Positions 5,961 to 14,081 of a DNA stretch of 18,106 bases are shown piece by piece; the first letter of the stretch is position 1; every line of letters starts with the position of its first letter. Made by a program: the position numbers and the translations under genes. The DNA is from 2-01-FULL-49-22 sp036507655 (lineage in GTDB: Bacteria; Patescibacteriota; Saccharimonadia; Saccharimonadales; UBA10212). The notes beneath the pieces were generated by a model. It saw only the letters and a list, made by a program, of their open reading frames with translations. It did no database searches and had not been told where the DNA came from. Location of the stretch: positions 1-18,106 of the forward strand of contig DATCIS010000014.1 in NCBI GenBank assembly GCA_036507655.1. Direction: 5' to 3'.

Positions 5961-6758
5961 CTAACCGATATCCCTTCTGCGGAATGATGCCCAAGACAAA
6001 ATTCCCAGAGTCACGATGATAATCACAAATAACCACGCCCAACCCCAGTCATATGAACCATTGAGCACTTCTCCCGGCCGGTAATAGTGATATGGCAGGA
6101 ACTTGTCCGGCCACTTTAGCCAATCCGCCAATGAGGTTAGCGAAGAGACAATATAACTGCCAAGACCGATAAAGGCCGCTATGCCAACACCGGCTAATCT
6201 GCCCCGTTGGCCAACAGAGCTCATATAAAAGGCGATGCAACCGATTGATAGTACGAACAGCAGGCAGAGCAAGGTCGCCAAAGCAATGTCAGCCAGCGGG
6301 ACCTCAATGCCTACCAACCGGCTCAGAATCAGAATATCGATCAGCGCCACGCCGCCGACTATCGCTAATATTATTAAGCCGCTCAGGGCTTTGGCGGTCA
6401 GAAGCCGGGCGCGCGATATTGGCCGTGACAGCAAAAGCTCTAATGTGCCTTCGTTTTCTTCCTTGGCCAGCAAGCTATTGCCGAGATTAATTGTCAACAC
6501 GCTCAGGATTAGAGGCAGCAACAAATAAAAGACCCGGGCGCTCAAAAATCCTCTAGGCGACAGGATGTCAGATTGGTCGGTTATGAAAGCTCTGGCGGTT
6601 TTAGGAATATTTTCCAACGCCTGATTAAGCTCGGCCGCCTGGTCTCTGACAGCCGGATAAAACCCCAAACTTAAAGCCAAAAAGGCCGTTATACCGACAC
6701 ACCACCAGAAAACCGACCAACGGCGCTGCCACAGCGTCCATCGGATAATTGGAATCAC
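5961..6758 (-). CDS. ABC-2 type transporter permease
   Basis: 265 aa from a GTG start at 6758 that overlaps the ATPase stop by 4 nt (GTGA). A strong GGGGAGG sits 6 nt upstream within the ATPase gene. Six hydrophobic segments are visible, near residues 18-34, 77-97, 124-147, 156-177, 188-208 and 237-256. The motif NEGTLELLLSRPISRARLLTAK at about 100-121 is typical of ABC-2 export permeases. It pairs with the adjacent ATPase as an exporter. The substrate cannot be read from the sequence; lipids, drugs or peptides are usual for the family. Confidence 0.9.
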   Translation of the reverse strand: MIPIIRWTLWQRRWSVFWWCVGITAFLALSLGFYPAVRDQAAELNQALENIPKTARAFITDQSDILSPRGFLSARVFYLLLPLILSVLTINLGNSLLAKEENEGTLELLLSRPISRARLLTAKALSGLIILAIVGGVALIDILILSRLVGIEVPLADIALATLLCLLFVLSIGCIAFYMSSVGQRGRLAGVGIAAFIGLGSYIVSSLTSLADWLKWPDKFLPYHYYRPGEVLNGSYDWGWAWLFVIIIVTLGILSWASFRRRDIG

Positions 6759-7666
6759 TTTTTGCCTCCCCTGCCCCTGTAAAAAGACAGAAATTCTTCT
6801 TCGAGGGCTGATTCACGGCGGTCCAAACTGTTTACTTTATGGCCGGTCAAGATAGCGAACAGCGGCGTTAAATCGCCCCTTATTCTAACTGTTACATAAC
6901 GGCTCGTATGGGTAAATACCTTAGCTCCTCTGATTCGCTTAAGTTCGGTCAGCGGCGCGTCCTTAGCAAAGGAAATATCATATGCTTGAGTCGATTCCTT
7001 GGAAAAATCGCCGATTGTTTGCTCGGCTATGAGCTTGCCCTCGCGGATAAAACCGATGCGGTCGCACATTTTTTGGACCTCGCTTAAGTTGTGACTGCTG
7101 ATAAAAAAAGTCGCGCCGCGGGCTTTGGTTTGGCGTACCAGCTCATAAAACGCTTCTTGCATGAGTGGGTCAAGACCGCCTGTTGGCTCGTCCAGAATCA
7201 GCACCTGTGGCTCGTGCATAAAAGCCTGGATGATACCGAGTTTTTGGCGATTACCTTTGGAAAGTGCGCCGATTTTGCCTCTGGCGGAAAACTCAAACAA
7301 ACGGATGAGCTGCCTTTGGTAACCTGGGCGTTTCGGCGGCTGCAGCTGGGACATATATTCCAAGAATTGGTAGCCGGTCATTTTGTTATAAAAAGCTATT
7401 TCACCCGATAGATAGCCCACTCTAGATTTGATTTCGACCGAATCGTTGACACTGTCCAAATCAAGTATTTTAGTTTCTCCAAGCGTCGGTTGGATGAAGT
7501 TCATAAGCAGTCGTATGGTGGTAGTCTTACCGGCGCCGTTTGGCCCCAAGAAGCCGTAAACTTCACCGTTTTTGATGTCAAAATCAAGCCCGCGGACGGC
7601 ATAATTCTTAGTACCGCTGTATTGCTTGCTCAGATTATAAGCGGCTATCGCCACATCACGCGCCAT
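6755..7666 (-). CDS. ABC transporter ATP-binding protein
   Basis: 303 aa, of the CcmA/NatA-like ABC-2 group. Walker A GPNGAGKT at 41-48, signature LSKGNRQKL at 135-143, Walker B VLILDE at 155-160 followed by PTGGLD, and switch H192 (SSHNLS). The C-terminal 90 residues are the accessory domain seen in exporters of this group. It starts 3 nt after the lysS stop and ends in TGA, overlapping the permease, so lysS, ATPase and permease look cotranscribed. It energises export by the downstream permease. Confidence 0.95.
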   Translation of the reverse strand: MARDVAIAAYNLSKQYSGTKNYAVRGLDFDIKNGEVYGFLGPNGAGKTTTIRLLMNFIQPTLGETKILDLDSVNDSVEIKSRVGYLSGEIAFYNKMTGYQFLEYMSQLQPPKRPGYQRQLIRLFEFSARGKIGALSKGNRQKLGIIQAFMHEPQVLILDEPTGGLDPLMQEAFYELVRQTKARGATFFISSHNLSEVQKMCDRIGFIREGKLIAEQTIGDFSKESTQAYDISFAKDAPLTELKRIRGAKVFTHTSRYVTVRIRGDLTPLFAILTGHKVNSLDRRESALEEEFLSFYRGRGGKK

Positions 7667-7669
7667 TGA

Positions 7670-9199
7670 CTATTTCTCCAGTTTGAGCCGCTTGATTAAC
7701 CAGTCACGTGGTAGAATCGACAAAAACCAGCCGGCCCGCGGGCCTGATTTTTGGCCGATTAAAGCTCTGTACAGAGGTTCAAAAACTTGTTCCGGAAACA
7801 TGCGGCGCGACTCCTTGAGTTCATAAATCGCCTTGTGGAACCACTCGCCATCGGCCGTCGCCGGAGCTTGGGTAATTTTTTGACTCAACGAGATGAGATA
7901 ATCTTTTTCGGCTTGCGAAAAATCCGCTGGATTCAGTTGCTTGAGCAATGCAAATTTAATTTCCGCCGGCGCCCATTTGGCCAGCCAGCTGTCAATGAAT
8001 TTCAGCTCTCTGCTTATAATGTCGCGCTGGGCCTCGACTGCAGTTTGATATTCGGTACGGGCCAGTACTTCGAGTGTCTTATCGCTATCCTTTAGCGCCG
8101 CCTGATAGCTGGCTACCAAGTGTGAAAAAGGCACTGAACTGACAGTCGTGTCATGACCGACACTGCAGATTTCAATCAGCTGTTTATCATCATCGGTCTT
8201 ATCTTTTTTGGCCAAAAGCTCGGCGTAATCGTCTATTAGTTTGGTAACGCCGTGGGCCTGGTCAAAGAACAACTGCTTAGGCGGCGGGTAACGAAGCGTG
8301 AAGTAACGGATGGCTTCGGCCGGTAATACTTTGGTCATCTCAGATATGGCGATTATGTTACCGCTGCTTTTGCTCATCTTCTTGGTCTCGCCGGTCAGAT
8401 TGATGAAGTTATACGGTAGCGGTATCGGCGGCGCGGCTCCGAAAACTTGTTCGATAATCGCCGCGCCGGTGTCATAGCTTCCACCTTTGGTGGCGTGGTC
8501 ACGGCCGAATGGTTCGACGTCAACTTTTAGCAACCGCCAGCGCGCCGGCCAATCCACCCGCCAGTTGAGTTTAACCTGGCCTTGGGCGTAGCTTATGGAC
8601 ACCTCTTTATCTGCCGGATCCAGATAAGTAACTACTTTGGAAGCCGTATCTATAGAGACGAAGCGGCGACTTTTAAGATACTCCCCTTCCATGACCTGGA
8701 TAGGAGCCCAGTCTTTTTCCAATTTGCGGCCGGAGACTTGCTCGATAATACGACGGATATCATCAACCGCTAGCAAAGCTTTTTCAATGAGTCCGGTCAT
8801 GGCGCCGGAACGGTACTTTTGGTGACTACGAACCACTTCCATATCAATATGCAACTCTTTGGCGGCCCCTAAAAAGTCTCCCAGAAAGAAGTCAGCATAA
8901 CTCTGGTTTGAACTATCGGGTGCCGGTATGTCGCAATATGGACGGCCTAAATATTGCTCATATTCGGCCGGTACATTGGCCGGCACTTTGCGCAGCGGAT
9001 CCAAATCGTCGACATAATGGACGTGTTTAGCCATGCGGCCGCGTCGCCGAAGTTCTAATAATATGGCATCACAAATCAGTACTTCGCGCAGAGTGCCAAC
9101 GTGATACACCCCTGAGGGCGATACGCCCGACTCTATTAGAATTTCTCCTCCCGGATGAGCCGCCACAACCTTATCAACGACTTTATTAAGCCACTGCAT
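7670..9199 (-). CDS. lysS: Class I lysyl-tRNA synthetase (archaeal type)
   Basis: 509 aa. It charges tRNA-Lys. The Rossmann class I signatures are clear: SPSGVYHVGTLRE (27-39, HIGH motif as HVGT) and KKMSKSSGN (273-281). The central block with EPFGRDHATKGGSYDTG (229-245) is characteristic of class I LysRS (LysK, COG1384), unlike the class II LysRS of most bacteria. The ATG at 9199 follows a TATAAC by 6 nt and four heptad repeats by 4 nt; there is no Shine-Dalgarno. It heads the lysS-ABC-msrA run. This enzyme class is standard in archaea and occurs in scattered bacteria including CPR. Confidence 0.95.
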   Translation of the reverse strand: MQWLNKVVDKVVAAHPGGEILIESGVSPSGVYHVGTLREVLICDAILLELRRRGRMAKHVHYVDDLDPLRKVPANVPAEYEQYLGRPYCDIPAPDSSNQSYADFFLGDFLGAAKELHIDMEVVRSHQKYRSGAMTGLIEKALLAVDDIRRIIEQVSGRKLEKDWAPIQVMEGEYLKSRRFVSIDTASKVVTYLDPADKEVSISYAQGQVKLNWRVDWPARWRLLKVDVEPFGRDHATKGGSYDTGAAIIEQVFGAAPPIPLPYNFINLTGETKKMSKSSGNIIAISEMTKVLPAEAIRYFTLRYPPPKQLFFDQAHGVTKLIDDYAELLAKKDKTDDDKQLIEICSVGHDTTVSSVPFSHLVASYQAALKDSDKTLEVLARTEYQTAVEAQRDIISRELKFIDSWLAKWAPAEIKFALLKQLNPADFSQAEKDYLISLSQKITQAPATADGEWFHKAIYELKESRRMFPEQVFEPLYRALIGQKSGPRAGWFLSILPRDWLIKRLKLEK

Positions 9200-9203
9200 A
9201 TCT

Positions 9204-9231
9204 AGGTTATAGGTTAGAGGTTATAGGTTAG
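9204..9231. repeat. Four tandem heptads just upstream of lysS
   Basis: AGGTTAT and AGGTTAG alternate twice, a perfect 14-bp duplication on the plus strand, ending 4 nt from the lysS start. On the coding strand the units read ATAACCT/CTAACCT, and each second unit carries a TATAAC -10-like box. A comparable array of four CCCTA-type heptads precedes prfA at 16768-16795. Confidence 0.7.
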
Positions 9232-9251
9232 AGTGTAAAGACCACAGGAGA

Positions 9252-9371
9252 CCTAGTTTTTTCAGTGATGCAGTACAAGGAAGCGGTGAAGCACGGACTG
9301 AGCTGTATTTAACATACAGTGAAGTAGTACTGCAGCCGCTGACAATGTAATGCGCACTGAGAAAAGCTAGG
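9252..9371. repeat. CTAG-bounded palindromic element, copy A (120 bp)
   Basis: CCTAG at 9252 and CTAGG ending at 9371 begin an imperfect inverted repeat running inward through TTTT/AAAA, CAGTG (9263-9267)/CACTG (9355-9359) and AGCGG (9282-9286)/CCGCT (9336-9340). The apex is a perfect 6-bp hairpin, CTGTAT (9303-9308)/ATACAG (9314-9319), with loop TTAAC. Positions 9294-9338 match copy B (11235-11279) at 39 of 45 bases. The outermost CTAG supplies the greA stop codon. It fills almost the whole 167-nt greA-lysS gap, so it lies in the lysS leader or promoter region. Confidence 0.7.
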
Positions 9372-9825
9372 ATATGGATGTAATTTTGTAGTTGATGCTG
9401 GGTGAGTTTTTCAATAGAACTTTATCACCGACTTTTTTACCCATTAACAGTTTGCCCAAGGGAGATTCATCGCTGATTTTGCCGCGCAATGGATCGGCTT
9501 CCATAGTGCCAACGACCTGGAATTGCTGAGTCTTGCCGCTGGCGGACTTTAGCTTGACGCTGCTGCCAAGCGTAACAGCATTATGAGTTTTCGGCTTCTT
9601 AATAATCTGGGTGCTGCGCAGTACCTGCTCGACCTCCGAAATGCGAGTCTCTAAACGGTCTTGCTCTTCGCGAGCAGACTGGTATTCGGCATTCTCAGAC
9701 AAGTCGCCCAGTTCGCGGGCCTGCTTAATACGTTCGGCTATTTCTGCACGCATGCCAACCAACTCAGTGTGCTCGTGTTTGAGCTCATCAACGCCGTCCT
9801 GAGTTAGTTTGAAGAGTTTTTTCAT
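9367..9825 (-). CDS. greA: Transcription elongation factor GreA
   Basis: 152 aa, slightly short of the usual 158. The N-terminal coiled coil (about 8-75) carries the acidic tip GDLSENAEY at 40-48 with D41 and E44, the residues that position Mg2+ for RNA cleavage in backtracked RNA polymerase. The C-terminal FKBP-like domain includes GKISDESPLGKLLMGKKVGD at 115-134. It has its own promoter and a leader hairpin (9864-9894) after proS. Its TAG stop lies in the CTAG end of the palindromic element that follows. Confidence 0.96.
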   Translation of the reverse strand: MKKLFKLTQDGVDELKHEHTELVGMRAEIAERIKQARELGDLSENAEYQSAREEQDRLETRISEVEQVLRSTQIIKKPKTHNAVTLGSSVKLKSASGKTQQFQVVGTMEADPLRGKISDESPLGKLLMGKKVGDKVLLKNSPSINYKITSIS

Positions 9826-9863
9826 AATCGGAACTACAGAACCTTTCTTTAGGGCTTCTAGCT

Positions 9864-9894
9864 AATCCCAACCTTTTTTGTGTTGGGAATTATA
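9864..9894 (-). promoter_or_regulatory. greA promoter -10 and 5'-leader hairpin
   Basis: A minus-strand TATAAT (9894-9889) abuts the proS stop TGA, with a weak TGGAAA -35 17 bp upstream inside proS. The predicted leader of about 57 nt starts with a hairpin, CCCAAC (9867-9872) against GTTGGG (9882-9887), plus one flanking pair. No strong Shine-Dalgarno is near the ATG; AAAGG lies about 17 nt away. The hairpin has no U tract, so it is more likely a leader structure than a terminator. Confidence 0.45.
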
Positions 9895-11160
9895 TCAATT
9901 TTGAAGCTGTTTTTCCAGTGTTTGTGCCAGGGCTTGAGCGGGGACTATTTGCGGTTCTTTAGAAGTGCGGAGTTTGAGTTCGGCGCTGGCGCTAATGAGT
10001 GTTTTTTCGCTTATCACCACCCGAACTGGTATGCCCATAAGGTCGGCGTCAGCGAACATTTCACCGGCGCTCGCATCCCGGTCATCATATATTACTCCAA
10101 CCCCGGCACGTGTCAACTGCTCGTAAGCCGAATCGGCGGCTTCGACTACTGTTGGACTACTGCCCAGACGGATTAAATAGACCTTAAAGGGGGCTATACT
10201 GACCGGCCAGACCAGACCTTTATCATCGGCAAAGTGCTCGGCTAGCAGTCCCATCAGCCGGCTGATACCTATGCCGTAACACCCCATGATAATCGACTGT
10301 TTATGGCCATTTTCATCAGTGAAGTAAAGCCCTAGCGCATCGGAGTATTTGCTGCCAAGCGGAAATATATTGCCCACCTCCACGGCCTGCTCCTCGCTTA
10401 AATCAGACTTGTTCAGCCCGAGTTTGGCTTGTACCTCATCGCTGTATACTTCCTTGTTTACGGCGATTTTTTTAGCTTTGTCTACGTAAATGGTATCTTC
10501 GCCGATGTGGCTAAGTACCTGGAACTCGTCGCTGAACTGGCTAAATACGCCGCCGCTGGCAAATGTCCTAAAGGTTATGCTTTCGCTAAATCCCAACCGG
10601 GAGAAAACTTTGAAATAAGCGCCGGCAATCTTCTCGTAGAACTCATCGTGCTCCTGTTGGCTGCGGCTGTAGGAATATAGATCCTTCATCAGAAATTCCC
10701 TTCCCCGCAGTAGGCCGCTCTTAGCCCGCAGCTCGTTCCGGAACTTAGTCTGAATCTGATAAGGGTACACTGGCAGGTCTTTGTATGAGCTTACGAAGTG
10801 CTTGAGCGCATTGGTTAACGGCTCTTCGTGCGTAAAACCGATGCCAACTTCGGTTCCGCTAACCAACCTACTTTTGAACCAGTTATCCACTTCCTTATCA
10901 TCCCAGCGGTTGGTCGCTTCCCACAGCTCTTTATTCTGCAGTGTCGACATTAAAACTTCGTTACCGCCGATGGCATTCATTTCTTCACGGATAATCTGCT
11001 TGATGTTATCGAGAACCATTTTGCCAGGCGGCAAATAACTATAAACGCCGGCCATCTCCTTATGGATAAAGCCAGCGCGGATCAAAAGTCTTGCGTTGCG
11101 CGCTTCTTCATCGGCCGGAGTTTGGCGGCGTGTCTTGACGAATAATTGACTGCGTCTCAT
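9895..11160 (-). CDS. proS: Prolyl-tRNA synthetase, short form without editing insertion
   Basis: 421 aa, class II. Motif 1 region 39-74 (GVYSYLPPG...), TxE loop FTHEEP at 109-114, motif 2 TKFRNELRAKSGLLRGREFLM at 138-158, motif 3 GCYGIGISRLM at 293-303, then an anticodon-binding domain from about 325. Canonical bacterial ProRS is about 570 aa with an INS editing domain of about 180 residues between motifs 2 and 3. Here only about 60 residues (221-280) fill that place, so cis editing of Ala-tRNA-Pro is lost. The stop is TGA. A TATATC 8 nt before the ATG may be its -10. Its place after rseP matches the classical cluster order. Confidence 0.96.
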   Translation of the reverse strand: MRRSQLFVKTRRQTPADEEARNARLLIRAGFIHKEMAGVYSYLPPGKMVLDNIKQIIREEMNAIGGNEVLMSTLQNKELWEATNRWDDKEVDNWFKSRLVSGTEVGIGFTHEEPLTNALKHFVSSYKDLPVYPYQIQTKFRNELRAKSGLLRGREFLMKDLYSYSRSQQEHDEFYEKIAGAYFKVFSRLGFSESITFRTFASGGVFSQFSDEFQVLSHIGEDTIYVDKAKKIAVNKEVYSDEVQAKLGLNKSDLSEEQAVEVGNIFPLGSKYSDALGLYFTDENGHKQSIIMGCYGIGISRLMGLLAEHFADDKGLVWPVSIAPFKVYLIRLGSSPTVVEAADSAYEQLTRAGVGVIYDDRDASAGEMFADADLMGIPVRVVISEKTLISASAELKLRTSKEPQIVPAQALAQTLEKQLQN

Positions 11161-11190
11161 TGTCTTAAGATATAGTGTATCAGATTAAAA

Positions 11191-11357
11191 CTAGGGTTTT
11201 GCGCTTGAGCAAAGCGCTAGGCGCCAGCGAGGAACGGATTGAATTGTATTTAACATACAGTGAAGGAGTACCGCAGCTGGCAACGCCACGATTTGCCAAG
11301 AGTCCAGCAGTGCAGCCGACTGCGCTGGCTGGCAGGCTAGGCGGCGCAAAAGTCTAG
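11191..11357. repeat. CTAG-bounded palindromic element, copy B (167 bp)
   Basis: The ends are inverted: CTAG-GG-TTTTGCGC at 11191-11204 and GCGCAAAA-GT-CTAG at 11344-11357. Inside are GCGCTT/AAGCGC near 11201-11217, an arm GCCAGC (11223-11228)/GCTGGC (11276-11281) flanking the core 11235-11279, and CCAGC/GCTGG near 11304-11329. The core shares 39 of 45 bases with copy A, including the TTAAC-loop hairpin, where a C-G pair becomes U-G so pairing is kept. The right CTAG supplies the stop codon of the CPBP gene. The element ends 30 nt before the proS start. Confidence 0.65.
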
Positions 11358-12262
11358 CGGAAGTGGATGCCAAAGGCGATGAGGTTATTAGCGGCATGAA
11401 CCAGCATCGGCGCATAGAGCGCGCCTGTCCGTTCGCGCAGATAGACTAAAACTAGTGACAGTAAAAAGGTATTGATGCCGGCTATCCAAAGCGGCGCGCC
11501 GGAAGAACCAGTACCAAGATGAGCGACACCAAAAAAAACACTGGTTATCAGCATGGCATAAATAAAGCCCATCCGTGCTCGCAGGCCAGAATATAAGTAG
11601 CCCCGCATAAGGGTTTCTTCGCCGATTGGCGGCAGAAAAACCAAGGCCGTAAAGGCTAAAAGCGTATCGAGTGACGAATTCAGGGCATCAAACCCAACGT
11701 CCTGCAGCTCATCAGTATCAAGATCAGGTATGAAGATGCTTATAAGAACCGATGAGGTAATCAAAAGGGCGTAAAAAACGGCCGCTCCGCCAAGCGCTTT
11801 TGTAAAATCAGACCATCTTGGCAGCCGGCCTAGGCCGACAGCAGACAGTTTGAGCTGCCGCCATTTTTTAACAACTGCTATGGTTAGCCCAAAAACCAGC
11901 CCTTCGGCGACCAAAACGTAAAAGAATTGGACCGGCGCCGACTGATTTAAAATACTAGTGATAGAGGCATCGGGCTTAAAAATCGCCAGGCCCAGAGCCG
12001 CGATAATAGCGGCCGCAAACTGGCTGACGAAAAAAATAACAAACGTTATAAGAACCACTAACCACGGGTTACCAAGATCCTTATGACGTCGTTGACTAGA
12101 ACGGAAAAATCCATGGGTCCTGCCGCTCCAGGCAACCCCCCTTCCGTGCTCGCCACTCACACTGGGTTCTTCTGCGGCTGCGGGCGGGCGGGTCCCTCCT
12201 TCCGCATCACCCAAGGCGTTTTTCCCTTCCTTCACAATCAGCTTCACTATAAAAACTGGCAC
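11354..12262 (-). CDS. CPBP family intramembrane metalloprotease
   Basis: 302 aa from a GTG at 12262. The Abi/CPBP (glutamic-type intramembrane protease) signatures are EETLMRGYL at 215-223, FFGVAHLG at 243-250 (H248) and HAANNLIAF at 289-297, spread over several transmembrane segments from residue 67 on. These polytopic enzymes cleave within the membrane, as in Rce1. The first 65 residues are hydrophilic and not conserved in the family. No Shine-Dalgarno precedes the GTG. An alternative start is TTG 12214, which has AAGGAAGGG 9 nt upstream and a TATAGT box further up. The stop lies in the CTAG edge of repeat copy B. Confidence 0.85.
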   Translation of the reverse strand: MPVFIVKLIVKEGKNALGDAEGGTRPPAAAEEPSVSGEHGRGVAWSGRTHGFFRSSQRRHKDLGNPWLVVLITFVIFFVSQFAAAIIAALGLAIFKPDASITSILNQSAPVQFFYVLVAEGLVFGLTIAVVKKWRQLKLSAVGLGRLPRWSDFTKALGGAAVFYALLITSSVLISIFIPDLDTDELQDVGFDALNSSLDTLLAFTALVFLPPIGEETLMRGYLYSGLRARMGFIYAMLITSVFFGVAHLGTGSSGAPLWIAGINTFLLSLVLVYLRERTGALYAPMLVHAANNLIAFGIHFR

Positions 12263-12294
12263 GTTCAGATGAAGCGCTAGGCAGCGACGAGTTT

Positions 12295-13482
12295 TTAGAG
12301 AAAGCGGCGGACATCGACGATTGTTATTAGGACTAGCAGCCCCAAAATCAAGGCCATGCTGGTGCCGACAATCCGTTCCTCAACCCTTCGGCTAAGCGGC
12401 CGCTTGAGCAGCAGGCGTGAGAATAAAATTAAAGCCAGCCGGCCACCGTCTAGCGCCGGAACCGGTAAAGCGTTAATTAAAGCTAGCGTCAGTGAAATAA
12501 TGGCGATAATCATCAATACGAACAGAATGCCCAGTGTGCCGCTGCCCCAAAGTATGGCGCCGATAGCTACTGGGCCGCCAATCTGTTCTGTGGCCCGTAC
12601 GCTGCCATTAGAACGGGCTTGCTGATTACCGGTTAGCGCACCGGCAATAATCGACCCCAGACCGGAGAACGCACTCCCCAATCCCTTCAGGGTCAGTTCA
12701 AATAACTGCTTGGTAAAACCTAGGGCCACAACCGGTGCGCTCCAGCTGCTGCGTCTAATTTGCAGCTCGGTTGGCGAAACTCCGAGATTTCCCTTAGGGT
12801 TATCGGTATTGCGACTGGCTTCGACTTCAGCGGCGCTGCGCAGCGTCACATCACGGGCTACAGCCTGGTTATTGTGTTTGTATGTTAGTGTGACCGTCCG
12901 GCCAGCGAAATCCGCTGTAGCATTTTTAAGTTGTCGGGCGGACTTAGTCTGCCGAACATCGTTGCCGTTTTTGACCTCGGTAATTATGTCGCGCGGCGCC
13001 AATCCAATCTTCTCAGCCGGTGAGTTAGGCTGAATGTAGCTGGCTATTAAGTCCTGGTGAATCACTCTTGTGTCACTGGCCACGGTAAACTGGTCCTGGC
13101 CAACGGTTTCTTTAGTAATCAGTCGCGGCATACCCACCCAGGCCAGAACCGTTAATAGCAAAATTCCGGCGATTAGGTTCATAACCACGCCAGCCAAAAT
13201 GATTTTGGTTTTGGCCGACAGCGGGGCCGCGCCGAAGCTACCACGGCGTCTATCTGAATCGCTTTCTCCTTTAAGCTTAACGAAGCCACCAATCGGCAGC
13301 CAGTTAAAACTAATCATCATGCCGGAGCGGAGTTTCCTACCCCAAGCCCGCGGCGGAAGGCCGAGACCGAACTCCTCGACTTTCACGCCATTTCGGCGGG
13401 CTATAAAATAGTGGCCCCACTCATGGATAATGACCAAGCCGGTAAACAAAAAAAGGCCTAAAACAAAGAGAAAAATCTGCAT
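12295..13482 (-). CDS. rseP: Site-2 metalloprotease RseP (M50)
   Basis: 395 aa. The first transmembrane helix carries the zinc motif HEWGH at 20-24, and the LDG motif at 344-346 gives the third ligand D345. A PDZ domain lies at about 125-215 (QPNSPAEKIGLAPRDIITEV). Four membrane segments are visible, with a charged loop 45-85 after the first. It performs regulated intramembrane proteolysis of single-pass proteins. The position between frr and proS matches the conserved bacterial order. A TATACT lies 8 nt before the ATG. Confidence 0.95.
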   Translation of the reverse strand: MQIFLFVLGLFLFTGLVIIHEWGHYFIARRNGVKVEEFGLGLPPRAWGRKLRSGMMISFNWLPIGGFVKLKGESDSDRRRGSFGAAPLSAKTKIILAGVVMNLIAGILLLTVLAWVGMPRLITKETVGQDQFTVASDTRVIHQDLIASYIQPNSPAEKIGLAPRDIITEVKNGNDVRQTKSARQLKNATADFAGRTVTLTYKHNNQAVARDVTLRSAAEVEASRNTDNPKGNLGVSPTELQIRRSSWSAPVVALGFTKQLFELTLKGLGSAFSGLGSIIAGALTGNQQARSNGSVRATEQIGGPVAIGAILWGSGTLGILFVLMIIAIISLTLALINALPVPALDGGRLALILFSRLLLKRPLSRRVEERIVGTSMALILGLLVLITIVDVRRFL

Positions 13483-13490
13483 ACCATAAA

Positions 13491-13496
13491 AGTATA
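13491..13496 (-). promoter_or_regulatory. -10 box, near-leaderless start of rseP
   Basis: A minus-strand TATACT (13496-13491) with eight bases to the ATG at 13482. It lies in the 29-nt gap after frr. No Shine-Dalgarno is present. Confidence 0.4.
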
Positions 13497-13511
13497 CCAG
13501 TCAGCGGTCAG

Positions 13512-14075
13512 CTAGACTGTCATAATCTCCTGTTCCTTGGCTTCGGCTAGTTCTTCGACTTCGTCTTTTTGTTTGGCTAACAGCTCATCTACTAGTTTTT
13601 TTAAACGTTCGAGTTCGTCGCGGCCGATTTTTTTATCCTTTTCGGCCTGTTCGGCCTTATTATGAGCCTCGTGGCGGGTATTGCGGGCCGATATCATACA
13701 GTCCTCGACTTTCTGGTGGAGTATTTTAACCATATCACGGCGGTTCTCAGTGGTCATCGGTGGCAGGTTAACTCTAACCACCCGGCCATCATCTGCCGGG
13801 CTTAATCCCAACGATTTATCGTTGCGGATGGCCTCGGCAATCGGCTGTAGATTATTGGGGTCGAAAGGGCTGATTTGCAACTGCTGCGGCTCTGGCACGA
13901 CTATGGAAGCCACGCTTTTAATCGGCATCGGCTGGCCGTAAGCCTCGACTATGACATTATCAAGCATGCTTGGATGCGCCCGGCCGGTGCGCAATTTCTT
14001 AAGTTCATCCCTAAAATGCGCTGTGGCCTGGTCTAACTTGGTCTTCGTCTGGGAGACGATTTGGCTAGTATCCAT
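13512..14075 (-). CDS. frr: Ribosome recycling factor
   Basis: 187 aa, normal length. RRF splits post-termination ribosomes with EF-G. Conserved segments: KKLRTGRAHPSMLDNVIVEAYG around 26-47, LQISPFDPNNLQPIAEAIRNDKSLGLSPADDGRVVRVNLPPMT-type region at about 85-128, and the C-terminal helix of domain I. The ATG at 14075 follows a perfect TATAAT by six bases with no Shine-Dalgarno, so the message is probably leaderless. It follows tsf and a small membrane-protein gene in the cluster. Confidence 0.97.
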   Translation of the reverse strand: MDTSQIVSQTKTKLDQATAHFRDELKKLRTGRAHPSMLDNVIVEAYGQPMPIKSVASIVVPEPQQLQISPFDPNNLQPIAEAIRNDKSLGLSPADDGRVVRVNLPPMTTENRRDMVKILHQKVEDCMISARNTRHEAHNKAEQAEKDKKIGRDELERLKKLVDELLAKQKDEVEELAEAKEQEIMTV

Positions 14076-14081
14076 ATCCCT

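Noticed and set aside
9861..9894. Intrinsic terminator after proS
   Set aside because: The stem lies downstream of a TATAAT that abuts the proS stop, and on the transcribed strand no U tract follows the stem. A leader hairpin is more likely.
6755..9897. UGA recoding as in Gracilibacteria
   Set aside because: proS and the ABC ATPase both end at TGA at the expected family length, and tryptophans are encoded by TGG.
11175..11357. A 60-aa plus-strand frame across repeat copy B whose core peptide (IELYLTYSE) is also readable in copy A (TELYLTYSE)
   Set aside because: Across the 45-nt core, four of six differences change the amino acid, and copy A's frame soon ends. The conserved hairpin explains the similarity better than a coding sequence.
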